From Sordaria brevicollis (Eukaryota; Ascomycota; Sordariomycetes; Sordariales; Sordariaceae): DNA of 64,000 nt. Of this stretch, positions 1 to 11,607 are shown piece after piece. Location of the stretch: assembly GCA_033439795.1 (NCBI GenBank), contig JAUTDP010000015.1, positions 1,426,001 through 1,490,000 of the forward strand. Direction: 5' to 3'. The position numbers and the translations under genes were made by a program. The notes under the pieces are model-generated. The model worked only from the letters and a program-made list of their open reading frames with translations, was not told the DNA's origin and did no database searches. How positions within the stretch are numbered: position 1 is the first letter of the stretch; each line of letters opens with the position of its first letter.

Positions 1-1262
1 CAGTTATACGCTTCTCCTGGGAGGAGGGCCTGGAGCGCTTTGCGAAGCTCGTCAAATTATACGACAATCCCAATTCTACCTTGGCCGACTTCGAATCAGA
101 AGACGAGTCAGAGCATGGGGACGAGGAGCCGGATGAATACGAGAGCTCGGGCATTGATGATTCGGAGATCAGCGAGGACGAGGAAGGAGGATCGGAAAGC
201 GAAGACGATCTTGTTGTCGTCGCAGATGACAGCGATGAAGAGGAGGAAGACTCGAGCGACGAAGATGAAGGGCCAAGCCTTGCGGGACACCGGAACGGAT
301 CTCATGATAGCCCGATTGAAATCTCGGACGACTCCGATGACGAATCCCACTCTGGAGACAACGCCCATCATGACCAGCCTGGTCTGAGCGACGCCGCTCG
401 CTTCTCCAGCATAGAGCCTTCGGATTCCGCGACCATGGATGAAGAGTCATCATCATCATCCTCACACCGAGCTGGACCCTCTCGCACTGCCGGCTCTCGC
501 AGGAAACGGGTACTGGAATCGGATTCGGAAGAGGATGACGAGCATGATGGTCCGCCCAGGAAAGCAGCGCGTATCAGCAACGAGAGTCGCCGCCGTGCCC
601 GCGCTACTGCTGTGCTTTCAGATGATGAGGACGAGGATGAAGACGTCGACGAGGGGCATAATCGGATGAACCACAAGTCTAAAGCAGTTCAAAAAGCAAG
701 GGCCAAAGAACCCGTGGTCATCTCAGATGATGATGAGGATGAAGAGGAAGAGGTGGTAGCGAGGTCGCGATTCAAGCGGAAACCCATGAAACGATCCAGG
801 GTTGTGTCGGACGACGAAGATGAGGATGAGGACGACATGCCACTTCCCAAGAAAATCAGGTCTCGTCGCGGCTTACGACCCCCGGCTTCCGAGTCAGATG
901 ATGATGACGAGGACAGCGAAGATGACGACGACGGAGAAGGAAGTGGCTCTCGTACAAGCGGTAGTGACGACTCTTCGGAGGATGATGATGAGGCCCCCGC
1001 CAAGCCTCTGACTCTCGCCCAGAAGCTGGAACTCCATCGCCGTAACAACCCTATCCCGGACTCGGATGATGATGATGGCGATCAGAACGACGACGGAAGC
1101 GTCAGTGGGGATGACTACGACGCGAATAACTACGCCGATTTCCAGGATGATGATGAAGGAAACGAGATTGACGATGATGCGGAGGAGGATGAGGAAGATG
1201 AAGACGGCCTCATAATGGACATGGCGGACGAGGAGGATGGTTATGATGAGGATGAGTATTAG
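1..1262 (+). CDS. C-terminal part of an acidic, low-complexity nuclear-type protein (5' end outside window)
   Basis: The frame is open from the left edge (codons begin at position 3) to a TAG at 1260-1262, so the gene starts upstream and only about 419 C-terminal residues are visible. The first visible stretch (RFSWEEGLERFAKLVKLYDN) looks like folded, conserved sequence. Everything after it is Ser/Asp/Glu-rich, with many SDDEDEDED-type blocks separated by short basic patches (RRKR, RRRAR, KRKPMKR) that resemble nuclear localisation signals and CK2 sites. Such tails are common in histone-binding, nucleolar or chromatin proteins. I do not recognise the family from this tail and assign no function. 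Overlapping frames are open only because of the biased composition. Confidence 0.75.
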   Translation, partial: VIRFSWEEGLERFAKLVKLYDNPNSTLADFESEDESEHGDEEPDEYESSGIDDSEISEDEEGGSESEDDLVVVADDSDEEEEDSSDEDEGPSLAGHRNGSHDSPIEISDDSDDESHSGDNAHHDQPGLSDAARFSSIEPSDSATMDEESSSSSSHRAGPSRTAGSRRKRVLESDSEEDDEHDGPPRKAARISNESRRRARATAVLSDDEDEDEDVDEGHNRMNHKSKAVQKARAKEPVVISDDDEDEEEEVVARSRFKRKPMKRSRVVSDDEDEDEDDMPLPKKIRSRRGLRPPASESDDDDEDSEDDDDGEGSGSRTSGSDDSSEDDDEAPAKPLTLAQKLELHRRNNPIPDSDDDDGDQNDDGSVSGDDYDANNYADFQDDDEGNEIDDDAEEDEEDEDGLIMDMADEEDGYDEDEY

Positions 1263-2172
1263 GTGGTCCGCGTTGACCCAGTCCTCTGCAATGGTTCTCC
1301 TCTTTTCTCTCCCGCATACTTGCTTTGAGCATTGAACATACCAAAGATATGACGTCTCATGCCCTTCGTTCGGGAGGCGAAAGTAGACGTTAAATACAAT
1401 AACATACTGAATATACGAATACAATAATCAACTCGATATAACGCAATTCTCCTGACAGTGGAACTGTGAAACCAGGGGCCTTTTGCCTCCAAGCGTAACG
1501 GCTTGCCTTCGAATCAGGTGGGTGACGAACATCAAGAAAATTCTTCAGGTCACCGAGTCGATGCTTCGATGTGTGGAAGAACGGCAGGTGCAAGACGAAC
1601 CCCCCGCGCTCACCGGGTATAAAACAGGAAAGAACGAGCGACCGTCACTCAATTATTTCCCACTCTTAATTCTCGTGAAAGACTTTCCGTAGTCATCTAC
1701 CCGTCGTCCCTTCTCTGACAGTTGGTTAACTACCCTGCACCTTCCACTTCTGACGGTTGGCTCTGGCGAAAGGGAAAGAAATGGAAGATGCCCCTGTCGT
1801 AGGTGCCTTGAGACTTCCACTGCAAGGGGCGAGCCAAGATGCAAGCACCTTATTCCTTCCTTCCCTCATATATTAGTTTTGGAAGCTGGATACTGAGTGG
1901 GAGCATCACATACACCAGGTCATAGAGGTAGAGTCTTGCGGTGAAGCAGTCGAGTGTGATAAAGTGTTCAATCTCCTTGTCTTGGGTATCAGAAGCGTCT
2001 CTCTACCTACTTGTATGGAATTGATCATCGTATCGCGAATGAGAAACCGAAGGCAAGTTCATTATTTCCCTCCAGCCAAGTAACCCACCATCCAGTTCAA
2101 CGCCATACCCTTCCCATTAAGTGAACTCCGGACATTTCCAGTTTTCATGCGAGCCAGACACCAACCCAGACT
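1263..2172. other. Intergenic region between convergent genes
   Basis: This is the 3'-3' spacer between the acidic-protein gene (+) and the rhodopsin-domain gene (-). No codon-like frame longer than about 70 residues looks real, and I see no RNA gene or repeat in it. Confidence 0.6.
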
Positions 2173-4044
2173 TCACACAGCAAGCCCAATTTTCAATTCG
2201 TCGATATCCGCATCTCGATCGTGTATCTGGACCCTAACCTCTTGCGTCTGCAAAATCCCTCCCATTACCATGTCCCTCTTCCAAGGCTGGTTCGGGCTGT
2301 TGATCGTGTGTGTCGGATATCCATGTCCTTTTGTGTATGTGTTTAGCTCCCACTCCTGTTCGTCTTGTTCCTCTCGTTTCCTGCTCTTGCTCTTGCTCTT
2401 GCTAGCACCCCTGAGTATGCCCATATAGCTGCTCAGGCTCGAGTTGTTTGACCGATTATCTGTCGCGGCTACCGTCGTGGATGTTGGAGAAAACCCATCA
2501 AAGGGGCCAGATGTTACCTGAACGGCGGTCGTTGTGAATGGCCGTAAGGGTTGAGGAACCCGTCGCGTCGATGTTGATTCTGGTGCTGGCGCTGGTGATG
2601 GTGTATTATTGTCTTCTACGTCCTGTTGTCCGCCAGCACAGGCCCCAGAACCGGAGCCGGAACCAGTCCCAGAGCCAGAGGCAGAACTAGGTTCCGAACC
2701 AAAACTAGAATTGCGGGTAGTGACTTCGGGGTGTTTCTCTCGAATGACGTGGTGCTGCTGTTGAGGGTACTCTTGGAGGTGATGGTCGTCGTGGCGGCTG
2801 CCGTTGTCTTCGTGTCTGCGATGGTGTGTAATGACTACTTCGCGGAATAACACGCGGAGTTGAGGGATGGAGGCTGCGCAGATGGTGGTGGCTACCTCGG
2901 CGGCGCCCCAGATGATGAGTCTGTAAGCGTGATCTAATTATCAAGAAGATGTATGAGTGCCCAGTCTGAAAGCTATGGAAGAGGGAAGCGTGGGTAGAAG
3001 TGGTGAAGGGAGCTGTGCATTCTACAATGTGAACAGCTGCTTACAAGAAAAGTCGTCGCTGTTTAACTCCGGAATCAAGGAGCACTTGATGAACGCCGTG
3101 CATGCTGCACTACCGAGAGAGGAAGAAGGCACTGCGTTAGAACTTGAACCTGGTATGAATGGAGTAGTGTTAGTTTCACTTACAAAAGACCCATGCTCAT
3201 GGCAATCCCGATGCCAATCTTCTCCTTCCGCTGCATATGCAGTTTCCATATCAGACACCAGGGCATGACCGCAAGGACAACGTCCATCAGACCCGAGTAT
3301 ACTGCACAAAGTGGTGAGGTTAGCGTGAGGGAGACTGAAGATTCCTGGTGTGGATATTAGTGAGGTACCTACCTCCAGCGAACATCATGGTAGAAACCGT
3401 GAACTCCTTGCTTGAACAGTTTGAATGAGCGTCCGAATCGTCAGGCTGGCCAACCCCACATTGTACCCATACCGCTATCACGTTGAAGATAACGAACGAG
3501 TTCATGGATGCGATGATTGTCAGAACCAGCGTCTTGACCTTTGGTCTGTCTCGTATAAGGCGTAAAACGGTTAAGCCGAACGAGGTCTTGCTCCAGGCAG
3601 CACCCAGCATCATGGCCGTGGTGGAGAGGCGGATGAGAGTGTCGATATGCTTGAGGTTTTGTGGTGGTGCGAACTGTATATGCTTTCCGAAGCCAAGATA
3701 AATGTTGATAGTGTTGACAACAGCGTCGAGTACGAGGCAGAACTGAGAGTGATATGAGCAAGGTTAGAGAGATCAGCGGGCAACAATACCTCCAAGATTA
3801 CAACTTTGCAGGGTCAAGCATGTCAGCTTACCCAAGCGGCAATGAGAACATGATCGTCCCACCACATATATGTTTTGTGAAGGAACTTGCTGTAGATGCG
3901 GAGGCCGAAGAACAAGGTCGATATGCAGACCAGCAACCAGTCCGTGATGATGATTTCCGGTCCTACAGATCCAGTTTCGTCCTCTGACCTGGGCATGGTG
4001 TGGTGAGAAATATCTGAGAGCGCCATAATGGGCAAAGTGTGCAA
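2173..4044 (-). CDS. Fungal rhodopsin-domain (PTH11-like) seven-helix membrane protein
   Basis: Five exons join in frame to 508 aa: complement(2173..2933, 3045..3109, 3184..3301, 3373..3742, 3832..4044). The order of motifs is that of the Fung_rhodopsin family: an N-terminal helix followed by YMWWDDHVLIAAW, then FCLVLDAVVNTINIYLGFGKH, AWSKTSFGLTVLRL, a Cys-bearing helix (VIFNVIAVWVQCG), DVVLAVMPWCLIWKLHM, a helix with CTAFIKCSLIPELN, and LIIWGAAEVATTICAASIPQLR. A cytoplasmic tail of about 200 residues follows, rich in His, Gly-Ser and Pro. The family includes the PTH11-type receptors thought to sense surface or chemical cues, but most members have no known ligand. The start at 4044 is the first ATG before the first helix; a second Met seven codons later is also possible. 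Family assignment is strong; biological role is unknown. Confidence 0.88.
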
Positions 4045-5645
4045 AACGCCATAGGACAGCGCTATAAGAAATGTGCGAGAAGGGAATCTTGTGCAGTTGC
4101 AAGACTAAAAGGTGGTCTGGAATGATGAACAGGACATGCCTCATTGGCACGAGGTCCTATTGAGCATAATCGGGGTCTCACGAGGAATCTTGCACACCAC
4201 GCTGGTATTGAGTGCAAAAGAAGAACTCTGGGTGGGCCATGGTATGACGAATATGCGACGGGACTATCCTCCGTCTGAACTGATGGCAAAAGTTTGCTTG
4301 CTTTTCGTTTGAGGTTCGGTTCCTTGGGAATATGAGAGCTGCTTGGCGAACCTCGTCGAATGTCCACTGGCAAGAACAAAATTAGTCAACTCGACTAGCT
4401 GTCTATAGGCTTATGCCACCCATGGGGGTCTCTGACAGCCATCATGACATTTTCCTCAAGATTAATTCGAGGTAGATGGATGTCAGGGCACCATCTTCCC
4501 CGTTGCTTGGGGCTGTTTCCACCGGGCTTCCATATGCGATACCGTCGAGTCGATTCGTAGAAGGAGGCGGGACCTATTCGCATGGCCAGCACGTGAAGCC
4601 ATGGGTGTGGAAGGTGATTGACGCGAAGTGTAGATCTTGATCTGCTTTCTCTCAACGGCCATGACCCACAGCCTGTGACACGCGAACGCGCACTCCCACT
4701 CGAGAGCAGCCTGTCTAGCTGTCTAGATCGGGCTTATCATCGTCTTTAAATTACGGTTGTGCCAAGACGAACATCAGGCTTGTTTGCCCTGTGGTTGAGA
4801 TTGGTGCTCCGAAGCGTCAGGTGTTTGGCAATTCATGTCGTCCTTCTTGACGTGAGAGTGTCGTTGACCTTGACTTGCCGGAGTCGGCTTTTGGGGACAC
4901 CGGCCATCCCGGATTGTGTGGTGTCACTTGAGAGCGTACAAAGACGTGGAAGTTGATACAATGTTGAAACCATGGTATGGATTAAATCGCGTTCACGAAA
5001 AAGGGTTGCAGTGTTGTAAATCTTGAGATGAGAATTGTGCAGAGTTGGTGATCAAGGAGAAAAACAATGACGAGATGAAGCAGCAGTCGTTCGTCCCTAG
5101 AGGTAGTCGTTAAGCGTGATTAGAGATACGCTGCAGTGTGGCAGAGTCTGGAACACCACTACTGTAACGGAAGGCGCGACAGGGGTCTGCCCGCAGCAAT
5201 TTAAGCTTCCGAGCCCAGTGTAAGGCCAGACGCCGTGACGTCACTGCCTTCTTTCCTGGGTCGAGCCAGCTTTTCAGGGCAGTCGGGGCCATATCGTCGG
5301 TTTCTGGATCTCAGCTGAGGTAACCAGGTAATAACTGTTGGGCAGGGCTGTTTCGGATTTGGGGGGGAAGATTTCGACCGGAACTCCTAATTTCAGGTTT
5401 CATTTCGTCTGTCTGTCGCGACCAAATTTGTTTATCCCATCTCTTCCTCTTACTCTTCTCTTCCACTGGATATTTTTCTTGTTAGCATTTTATTTCCTAT
5501 CACATTAGTATCATTCATCAAAACCTGCCTGGCGATATCTCAATCACCGTTGCGGATATTCCAGAGTGCCCTTTATACCTACTCCGGCAAATCAACATAT
5601 ACATATATAGTAGCCTCCATCTGCACATACCGACCAGCAGCGACG
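4045..5645. other. Intergenic region, divergent promoters
   Basis: A 1.6-kb spacer between the divergently transcribed rhodopsin-domain gene and MCU. Scattered short ORFs on both strands show no recognisable protein. From about 5400 the + strand becomes CT-rich, as expected for the MCU promoter and leader. Confidence 0.55.
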
Positions 5646-7234
5646 ATGAACTGTGTGCGCGTGCGGCTGCAATGCCGCTTGATGCAGTCTCCACGGCCCA
5701 GCACATTCTCTCGCTGGTGCCTTGCTTCACCACCACAGCAGAATCACACATTCCACCGTCCTAGGATACCTATTGTCGCACTGAGACAAGCCTCTTCCTC
5801 GGTGTCTCCGAAGACCAGGGAAACAGAAGCCGACGCAAAAGCCAAGAAGCTGAGCCAGAAGCGACTCGATGAACATGAAGAGGAGGTTAGAGCGCGTGAG
5901 CAACAAGTACGGCGCCCATGGCATCGCGAAGGTGCCGACAAGCCTCCTGTCCAAGACAGTGGCAGTCAACCGATCGCAAAGGGTAAGTAGTTTCGAGCAT
6001 TGTACCGAGTAGAAGGAAGGCGTCACTCATGGGACGAAATACTCATTACTTACCTACCTACGTATCTTTAGGCAAGCTCCTTACGACGCCGACTCGTCTC
6101 CTGAAGCTCATACTCCCACTGCCACTTCGAGTCGAGAAAGACCAAGACAACAACAGCCATAACAACGAATACGGCCGATCGATATCACTCAACAGCGACA
6201 TCCAGCCACTGGCTCTCCTTATCCACCCACAGCAGCCGCTGTCTTACGTCGAACGTCTGATCCAAGCCGAGCTTCCGCCGGTGGTGGAAGATGGCAAAGA
6301 GAAAATACCCAATGTTTACTTCCGAGCGGAGGATACCGAACAAGGCGACCAGAAGCCTACAAGTCGCGCCGAAGCAAAGTCCAAGGACGACGGCGGGGAG
6401 CCTAGCGAGTACGATACCAACATGACACACGTCGCCTCATATTCCGGGCTTGGCCATCGCGGCCCCAAGCGCAGTTCTGAAGACAAGAGATGGGTGCGGT
6501 GGAGCAGTAGTACCGAGATGGGCGACTTCATCCGCGATGCGGCACGCGGCCGAGAGTTTGCGATTGAAGTCGAGGGATACAACATCGAAATGCGCGTTAG
6601 TGTTCCTTCGTTCGGAGACCGGACATACTATATGCGCCAGCGACTGCGCAAGATGAGCACCGAGATCGATGCGTTGGCCAAGATCAAGCAGGAATGCGAC
6701 CAACTCGCTCACCAGAGTGCGCATCGGCTGGCAAAGGGCGGATTCGGCCTGCTCGCTGGATGGTGGGGAGTGGTGTACTATGTGACGTTTCATACCGAGT
6801 TCGGCTGGGACCTGGTTGAGCCGGTGACGTATTTGGCGGGACTGACGACTATCATGGGCGGTTACCTGTGGTTCCTCTACATTAACAAGGACCTTAGCTA
6901 CAGGGCTGCCATGAACGTGACGGTTTCGAGGAGGCAGCACGCCTTGTACGAGATGAAGGGCCTCGATCTTGATCGGTGGGAGCAGCTGGTGCAGGACGCG
7001 AACGCGCTGAGGAGGGAGATCAGGGTCATTGCGGTGGAATACGACGTTGACTGGGACGAGGCGCGCGATGTCGGCGAAGAGGTGAAGGAAGTCCTCGATG
7101 AAGAGACCAGCAAGAAGGACGACGAGAGCCGGTCGATTGAGAAGGAGAAGGATGAGAAGTTTACCGAGGAAGAAAAGAAGAAACGCAAGAAGGACAAGGA
7201 GAAGGTGTCCAAGCAGGATTCCGAAGATGTATGA
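5646..7234 (+). CDS. MCU: Mitochondrial calcium uniporter pore subunit (MCU)
   Basis: Two exons (5646..5982, 6072..7234; GTAAGT donor, TTTAG acceptor) give 499 aa. The N-terminus is Arg/Ser-rich without acidic residues, as expected for a mitochondrial targeting sequence. The matrix region includes coiled-coil stretches. Near residues 330-385 lie two transmembrane helices ([16 protein letters not shown] and [18 protein letters not shown]) joined by the signature WDLVEPVTY at about residues 358-366, the selectivity-filter motif whose acidic residues bind Ca2+ in all MCU channels. A second coiled coil and a very charged KE-rich tail follow. MCU forms tetramers in the inner mitochondrial membrane and carries Ca2+ into the matrix; fungal versions conduct without the animal EMRE subunit. 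The ATG at 5646 is chosen because it begins the targeting-like sequence and is the first good start in the exon. Confidence 0.96.
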
Positions 7235-8473
7235 ATCAGGGGTTCGTTTCCTTCGATTACAGTCTTTACCTAAAGCAAGTGACCACTGCAAATATAGATG
7301 GTCTGATTTCATCAGACGGCATGCTCGTTGGTGTGCAGCAATTTGAGGCGGGAAGATGGACGTTGAGTAATGGGGAAAAAAAAAAAAAAGACTTCGTTCT
7401 TTCACCACAATTTGGGTTTGCGATGGAGTTGTGGAAGTTTTAGTTCAGTGCCGCAGCTGCAATGCATCGAGCACGCCATGACGTGTGCGATGTGGTCTGA
7501 CCCGCTGTCCCCTGTCGCTCAGTTAGAAAGCTACTGGTATTCTGTAACTCTTGTGAGTTATCGTCACAGATCCAAAGTAGCTGCTTAACAGTGGAGCTCC
7601 GTGTAGGCTTGGAAGTCTCGACCAGGATGAAGCTTTTGGAGATGCCCCTCTTGCCCCTCCGATCGCCATCCGAAGCCCAATGGAAGACGATGTAATAAAG
7701 CAAACAAGGAAAGCATGAAGAGAGAATGCCGATCTGATCTTTCCATCGACATCAACGATTTAAGATGCTCTTTCTGTTATTTTCGCATTGTACTGCGTAG
7801 ACATGTTTCGCAAAAAAAGACAGAGCAGAAACTAGCACGTCATTCCAAAGAATTGCAGCTTGACACATTATTAGTACCTCTAGGTAGCCGAGGGAGGGTA
7901 TCTGATCAAATCTCACAAACCCAAAGCTCCAGGATGGGCAGGTCATGATCCCACCTGTCTCGTGAGATGCCCTCTCGCCATGCCTTCTAGAACACCACCT
8001 CTTCCTAAGCTCACGTCGCTTCTTTGAAATCCTAATATCTAATCATACTATCAATATCATACAAGGGGCGTGGTCACGACCAAGATTTCCAGAATTCCAT
8101 GGCCGGATCGGCTCCTCCGCGTAGTCACGATCCGTGCCATGATCTGGTCTCCATTCCCAGCATTCCCCATACCCTACAAGAGATCCCACCTCTACCCCAC
8201 ACTATTTCAACTGCTGCCCTGCCCGCTTGCCGCGCTTCCTGATTGCGCAGATCGCGTCGATTACCTCAACACTTTCAGACCATCCAGTCCAACGTTTGTC
8301 TTCCTCTTTGGCCCGTTCCTCCCTCCTACCCTACATCGCAAACGAATGTCCTTTGATTAACACCAGTTTTAATTCGTTTGCAATCATCACTACAGCCTTC
8401 CATACCGTCCAGCCAGACACTGACACCCGACCCTCTTCCATCCAGAATATAGTCAACAGACAGCTTCGGTCCG
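7235..8473. other. Intergenic region, probable sidF promoter
   Basis: A spacer of 1.2 kb with no supportable gene. It contains an A11 run near 7376-7389 just after the MCU stop. Two ATCTGATC sequences (7733-7740 and 7900-7907) resemble, but do not match, the ATCWGATAA site of the iron-responsive GATA repressor. Confidence 0.5.
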
Positions 8474-10088
8474 ATGGGACCTCCCCAAGTCATCCGATTG
8501 CCCGACGGGCAGCTCATCTCCGTCACTCCCGTGTTCGCCGGCCTCTTCTTCAAATCCCACGAACTCAGTACTCCTCAGCACGCCTTTCCCTCCGGTTGGA
8601 GCATCGTCATACATACCGAAGACGATGCCAAACACGGCGACTCTTCCAGCCACGGCCCCCAGCACGAGGGCGACGACCATGGCGCCGAGCCAAAGCCAAC
8701 CATACACTCGTATACCAAGCCCACGCTCCAGAATGACAGTCTGTTCATCTCGTCGGTCTCGATGCCCGCTAGCAGCGACTTCAAGCCGGCCGCCAGTCCG
8801 ACGCGACAAATCGCAATGATGCTTTGGGTTACCCTGTACTGGTACTTCCACCAGCCTGCCCCGTCGGCCATCCTACAAACCGAGGCTTCCAAGTCTACTC
8901 CTACTGCCGGCCGTCCGCGAGGTGACTGGAAGGTTCGCATCAAGAGAGACGGCGTTTTGCGCCAAAGGAACCTCATACCAAAACTTGAGCGCATGGGTCT
9001 GATAGCCAGCGCCGACTCCTCTGTCGGCACTGTCCTCGATGACTCGGACGAGCCGTGGGCCAACATGTTTGTCTCGCGCAAAATGTTTTGGCAGATCCCC
9101 GGCCGTCTCTTCCTCTTTTCCCTCCAGCCAAACATGAAGAACCTCAAGTCCTACCCCTGCTCTCCGGTCGTCAGTAGGCCTGGGTCCCCAGCCCAGCACG
9201 CCCAGGATCGGCAATCCCAGATCACGGACGTATCCGAAGCCCACGCTTCCGTGCCTCCGTGTGCCATGCCATCCTACCCTCTCGGTCCATTCTTCAGCGC
9301 CTCCTATCTTCCGACCTACTACCCCCCTGCGCCGTTGCAGTATACCATCACCAACCATGTTCGTCACCCCATCCGACCGAAGCCCCCTCGTATGGGAGAG
9401 GTCTTCTACACTCGCTTTGTTCCTTCCGTGGGCCAATATCTATCCTTCCGCGTGGCTTCTCTTTCTCCGAAACCAGTGCCTTATTTCGGCCCTGTTGGAC
9501 CGAACCCACCCCAGGCGCAGAATCATCTTGCCCAAATGACGGATGTGGCCTTGATACAAGCGTGGCACCAAAGCCCACGTGTATCCGCCTTCTGGGGTGA
9601 GTATTCGGTCAACTTCTTGACCAATGCCCTCAAGAGTCGGCACAGCTTCCCCGTTATTGGTATGTGGGATGGAATACCCTTTGGTTATTTCGAACTCTAC
9701 TGGGTCAAGGAGGATCTGTTGGGTCGCTACATTGGAGGGGAGGCGGCCAATGACTGGGATCGTGGTGTCCATGTCTTGATAGGAGAGGAGTGGGCACGTG
9801 GGAGAGTACAGGCTTGGCTCAGCAGTTTGGTGCACTACGCCTTCACGGCGGAGTACAGGACCATGAGCATGTGTGTCGAACCTAGAGTGGACAACGTTAG
9901 GCAAGTCAATACCGTGTCGAGGCAGCCTCAGTGGTCTCATTGGTTGTTGGAAGCTAACTGCTGATCATAGGTTCATCCAACATCTCGAATTCGCTGGGTT
10001 CACCAAAGAAAAGGAGGTGACGTTCCCGCACAAACAGGCGTGGTTCGGTCGGTTGAGGAGAGAGTCGTGGGAAGGACCTGCCCTTTAA
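8474..10088 (+). CDS. sidF: SidF-type hydroxyornithine transacylase (siderophore biosynthesis)
   Basis: Two exons (8474..9900, 9971..10088) give 514 aa. The N-terminal block (VIRLPDGQLISVTPVFAGLF) and the C-terminal GNAT-like Acetyltransf_8 domain (GMWDGIPFGYFELYWVKEDL, DWDRGVHVLIG, CVEPRVDN, HLEFAGFTKEKEVTFPHKQA) match SidF. That enzyme transfers an anhydromevalonyl group from CoA to N5-hydroxyornithine, a precursor of fusarinine- and coprogen-type siderophores. The intron has a GC donor (GCAAGT at 9901) with a normal AG acceptor; no GT donor nearby keeps the conserved VDNVRFIQHLEF junction in frame. The last residues are GPAL, only a weak resemblance to a type-1 peroxisomal signal, although SidF is peroxisomal in Aspergillus. 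No other siderophore gene is visible nearby. The substrate is inferred from homology. Confidence 0.93.
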
Positions 10089-11041
10089 GTTGGATACCCG
10101 TGCTATATACCACAAATCCAGGTCCATTTTGCATTCAGCTCACGCTCCTAGAACACAACTAGGGATATTGAAAGCGGACACCTCTGCGATGGACGGACAG
10201 GCATTTGGCAGCTGAGTGATGCGCATCATCATCTTTACCCCACGCAAAGCCATGACACTTGATCACTTTACGCTCAAAACTGTACGCACGCTGAAAGAGA
10301 TTGGATACTGAGCATGGTACGTTGCGAAAATTAGCAAGTGACACTCTATCCATTCTGCGTCATACCCCACGCCTAGGAGGAAGCCAGTGGCAGCCGCACA
10401 CACATTTATAACCTCATTCCCTCTGTTTGTTTGTTGCTGGCGATGGGTCTGTTACAGGGAGCCATTTATGCCGAAACATGGCCGGTGTTTGCCACTTTTA
10501 CATTTTCAACATTTTCCATCAACAGACCTGGTTCAACAGTCAATTCAACCCTGCGGTTTGCCAATTGCCCGCCTCAATTTATACACACCCATGAACGCTG
10601 TCCAACATGGACTTTTTGCATGTTTCACCACACTCATTTGCTCTTTTCCAAGGTCGTGTGATATACGTTCCGCCCGTTCGACGACGGTTATACAGGACGC
10701 GGGTAGACGCAGCTCAAGCTGAATTGGCTTGGCCGGATGTTTCACGCGCGTGGCTTCTTCCCGTCCTCACGGTTCCTGGCAATATGTACAAAGAAATAAA
10801 GACAACACGCTCCGGTTGTGGCTGTCAGTCTTTTCCTCATTTTGTTTCTTTTCACCTTTTTCGGTCGATTTTCTCTTTGTTCGACAACTCAATATCTGTC
10901 TAAGTGCACGACACAGAAACCCGGTACAAATATAAAGTCTTTCCAACTCTTCTAGAAGCCCCGACACTGTCACCAACACTTTTTGCCCACAACCAGGAAC
11001 GCGTGCTCCCCAGTTAGTCAACAAAGCAACAACAGCAAACA
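10089..11041. other. Intergenic region
   Basis: A 0.95-kb spacer upstream of the small secreted protein gene. Short ORFs between 10387 and 10935 on the + strand overlap in several frames and look like noise; nothing else is recognisable. Confidence 0.5.
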
Positions 11042-11607
11042 ATGAGACCCAACATCCTCTACCTCGCCTCCGCACTCCTAACGATCACACACCCCGCATC
11101 AGTAACAGCAACCCCGCAAGATGACCTCCGTCCATCAATCTGGTGCACAGCCGCTTTTCTCTACCCGGGCCAGGACCGGCTGAGTCTGAACCACAAAAAC
11201 AGAAAGGACGCGCTCAAGAACGTGTTTCATGGGTTTTGTGGCCTTAAGGGGGCGGAGGTGTCGACGGATATTGATTTGGATTCCTGTTTGGAGAATGTAA
11301 AGGGGGTGGTAGGGTGGAGGTGAGTCTTTTTGGGTTTAATTCCTTGTTCAATCTTACAAGAGGGTTTGAGCAACCACGATGAGGTTTGAGAAACATTGAT
11401 GCGATTGGGACTGACAACGGCTGAAATAAACACAGTGGAAGCGGAAAAGGAATCAGCGACTGCGATTGCAGAAACAAGAGGGGGGCTCCGCTGGTTATTG
11501 AGTGTCGGTGTCCGGATGGGGAAGGGGGGAACAAGGTTTCGAGTATTAACCTTGGTGAGTCTGCCCTTCCCCCCTCTCATTGAAAGACAAGTATAGGATG
11601 TCCATGA
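11042..11607 (+). CDS. Small secreted cysteine-rich protein, unknown family
   Basis: Three exons (11042..11319, 11436..11554, 11597..11607) add to 408 nt and encode 135 aa. The start MRPNILYLASALLTITHPAS is a clear signal peptide ending near ASVTATP. The mature part carries eight cysteines (WCTA, FCGL, SCLE, DCDC, ECRC and GC near the end), an even number that would suit four disulfides in an extracellular protein. The last intron is only 42 nt and the last exon only 11 nt, so the C-terminal three or four residues (GCP) are less certain than the rest. I do not recognise the family. Size, signal and cysteine content fit a small secreted or effector-like protein, but no function should be assumed. 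Confidence 0.6.

Noticed and set aside
6437..7408. 323-codon minus-strand frame opposite MCU
   Set aside because: MCU on the + strand has its signature motif; the antisense frame has no domain.
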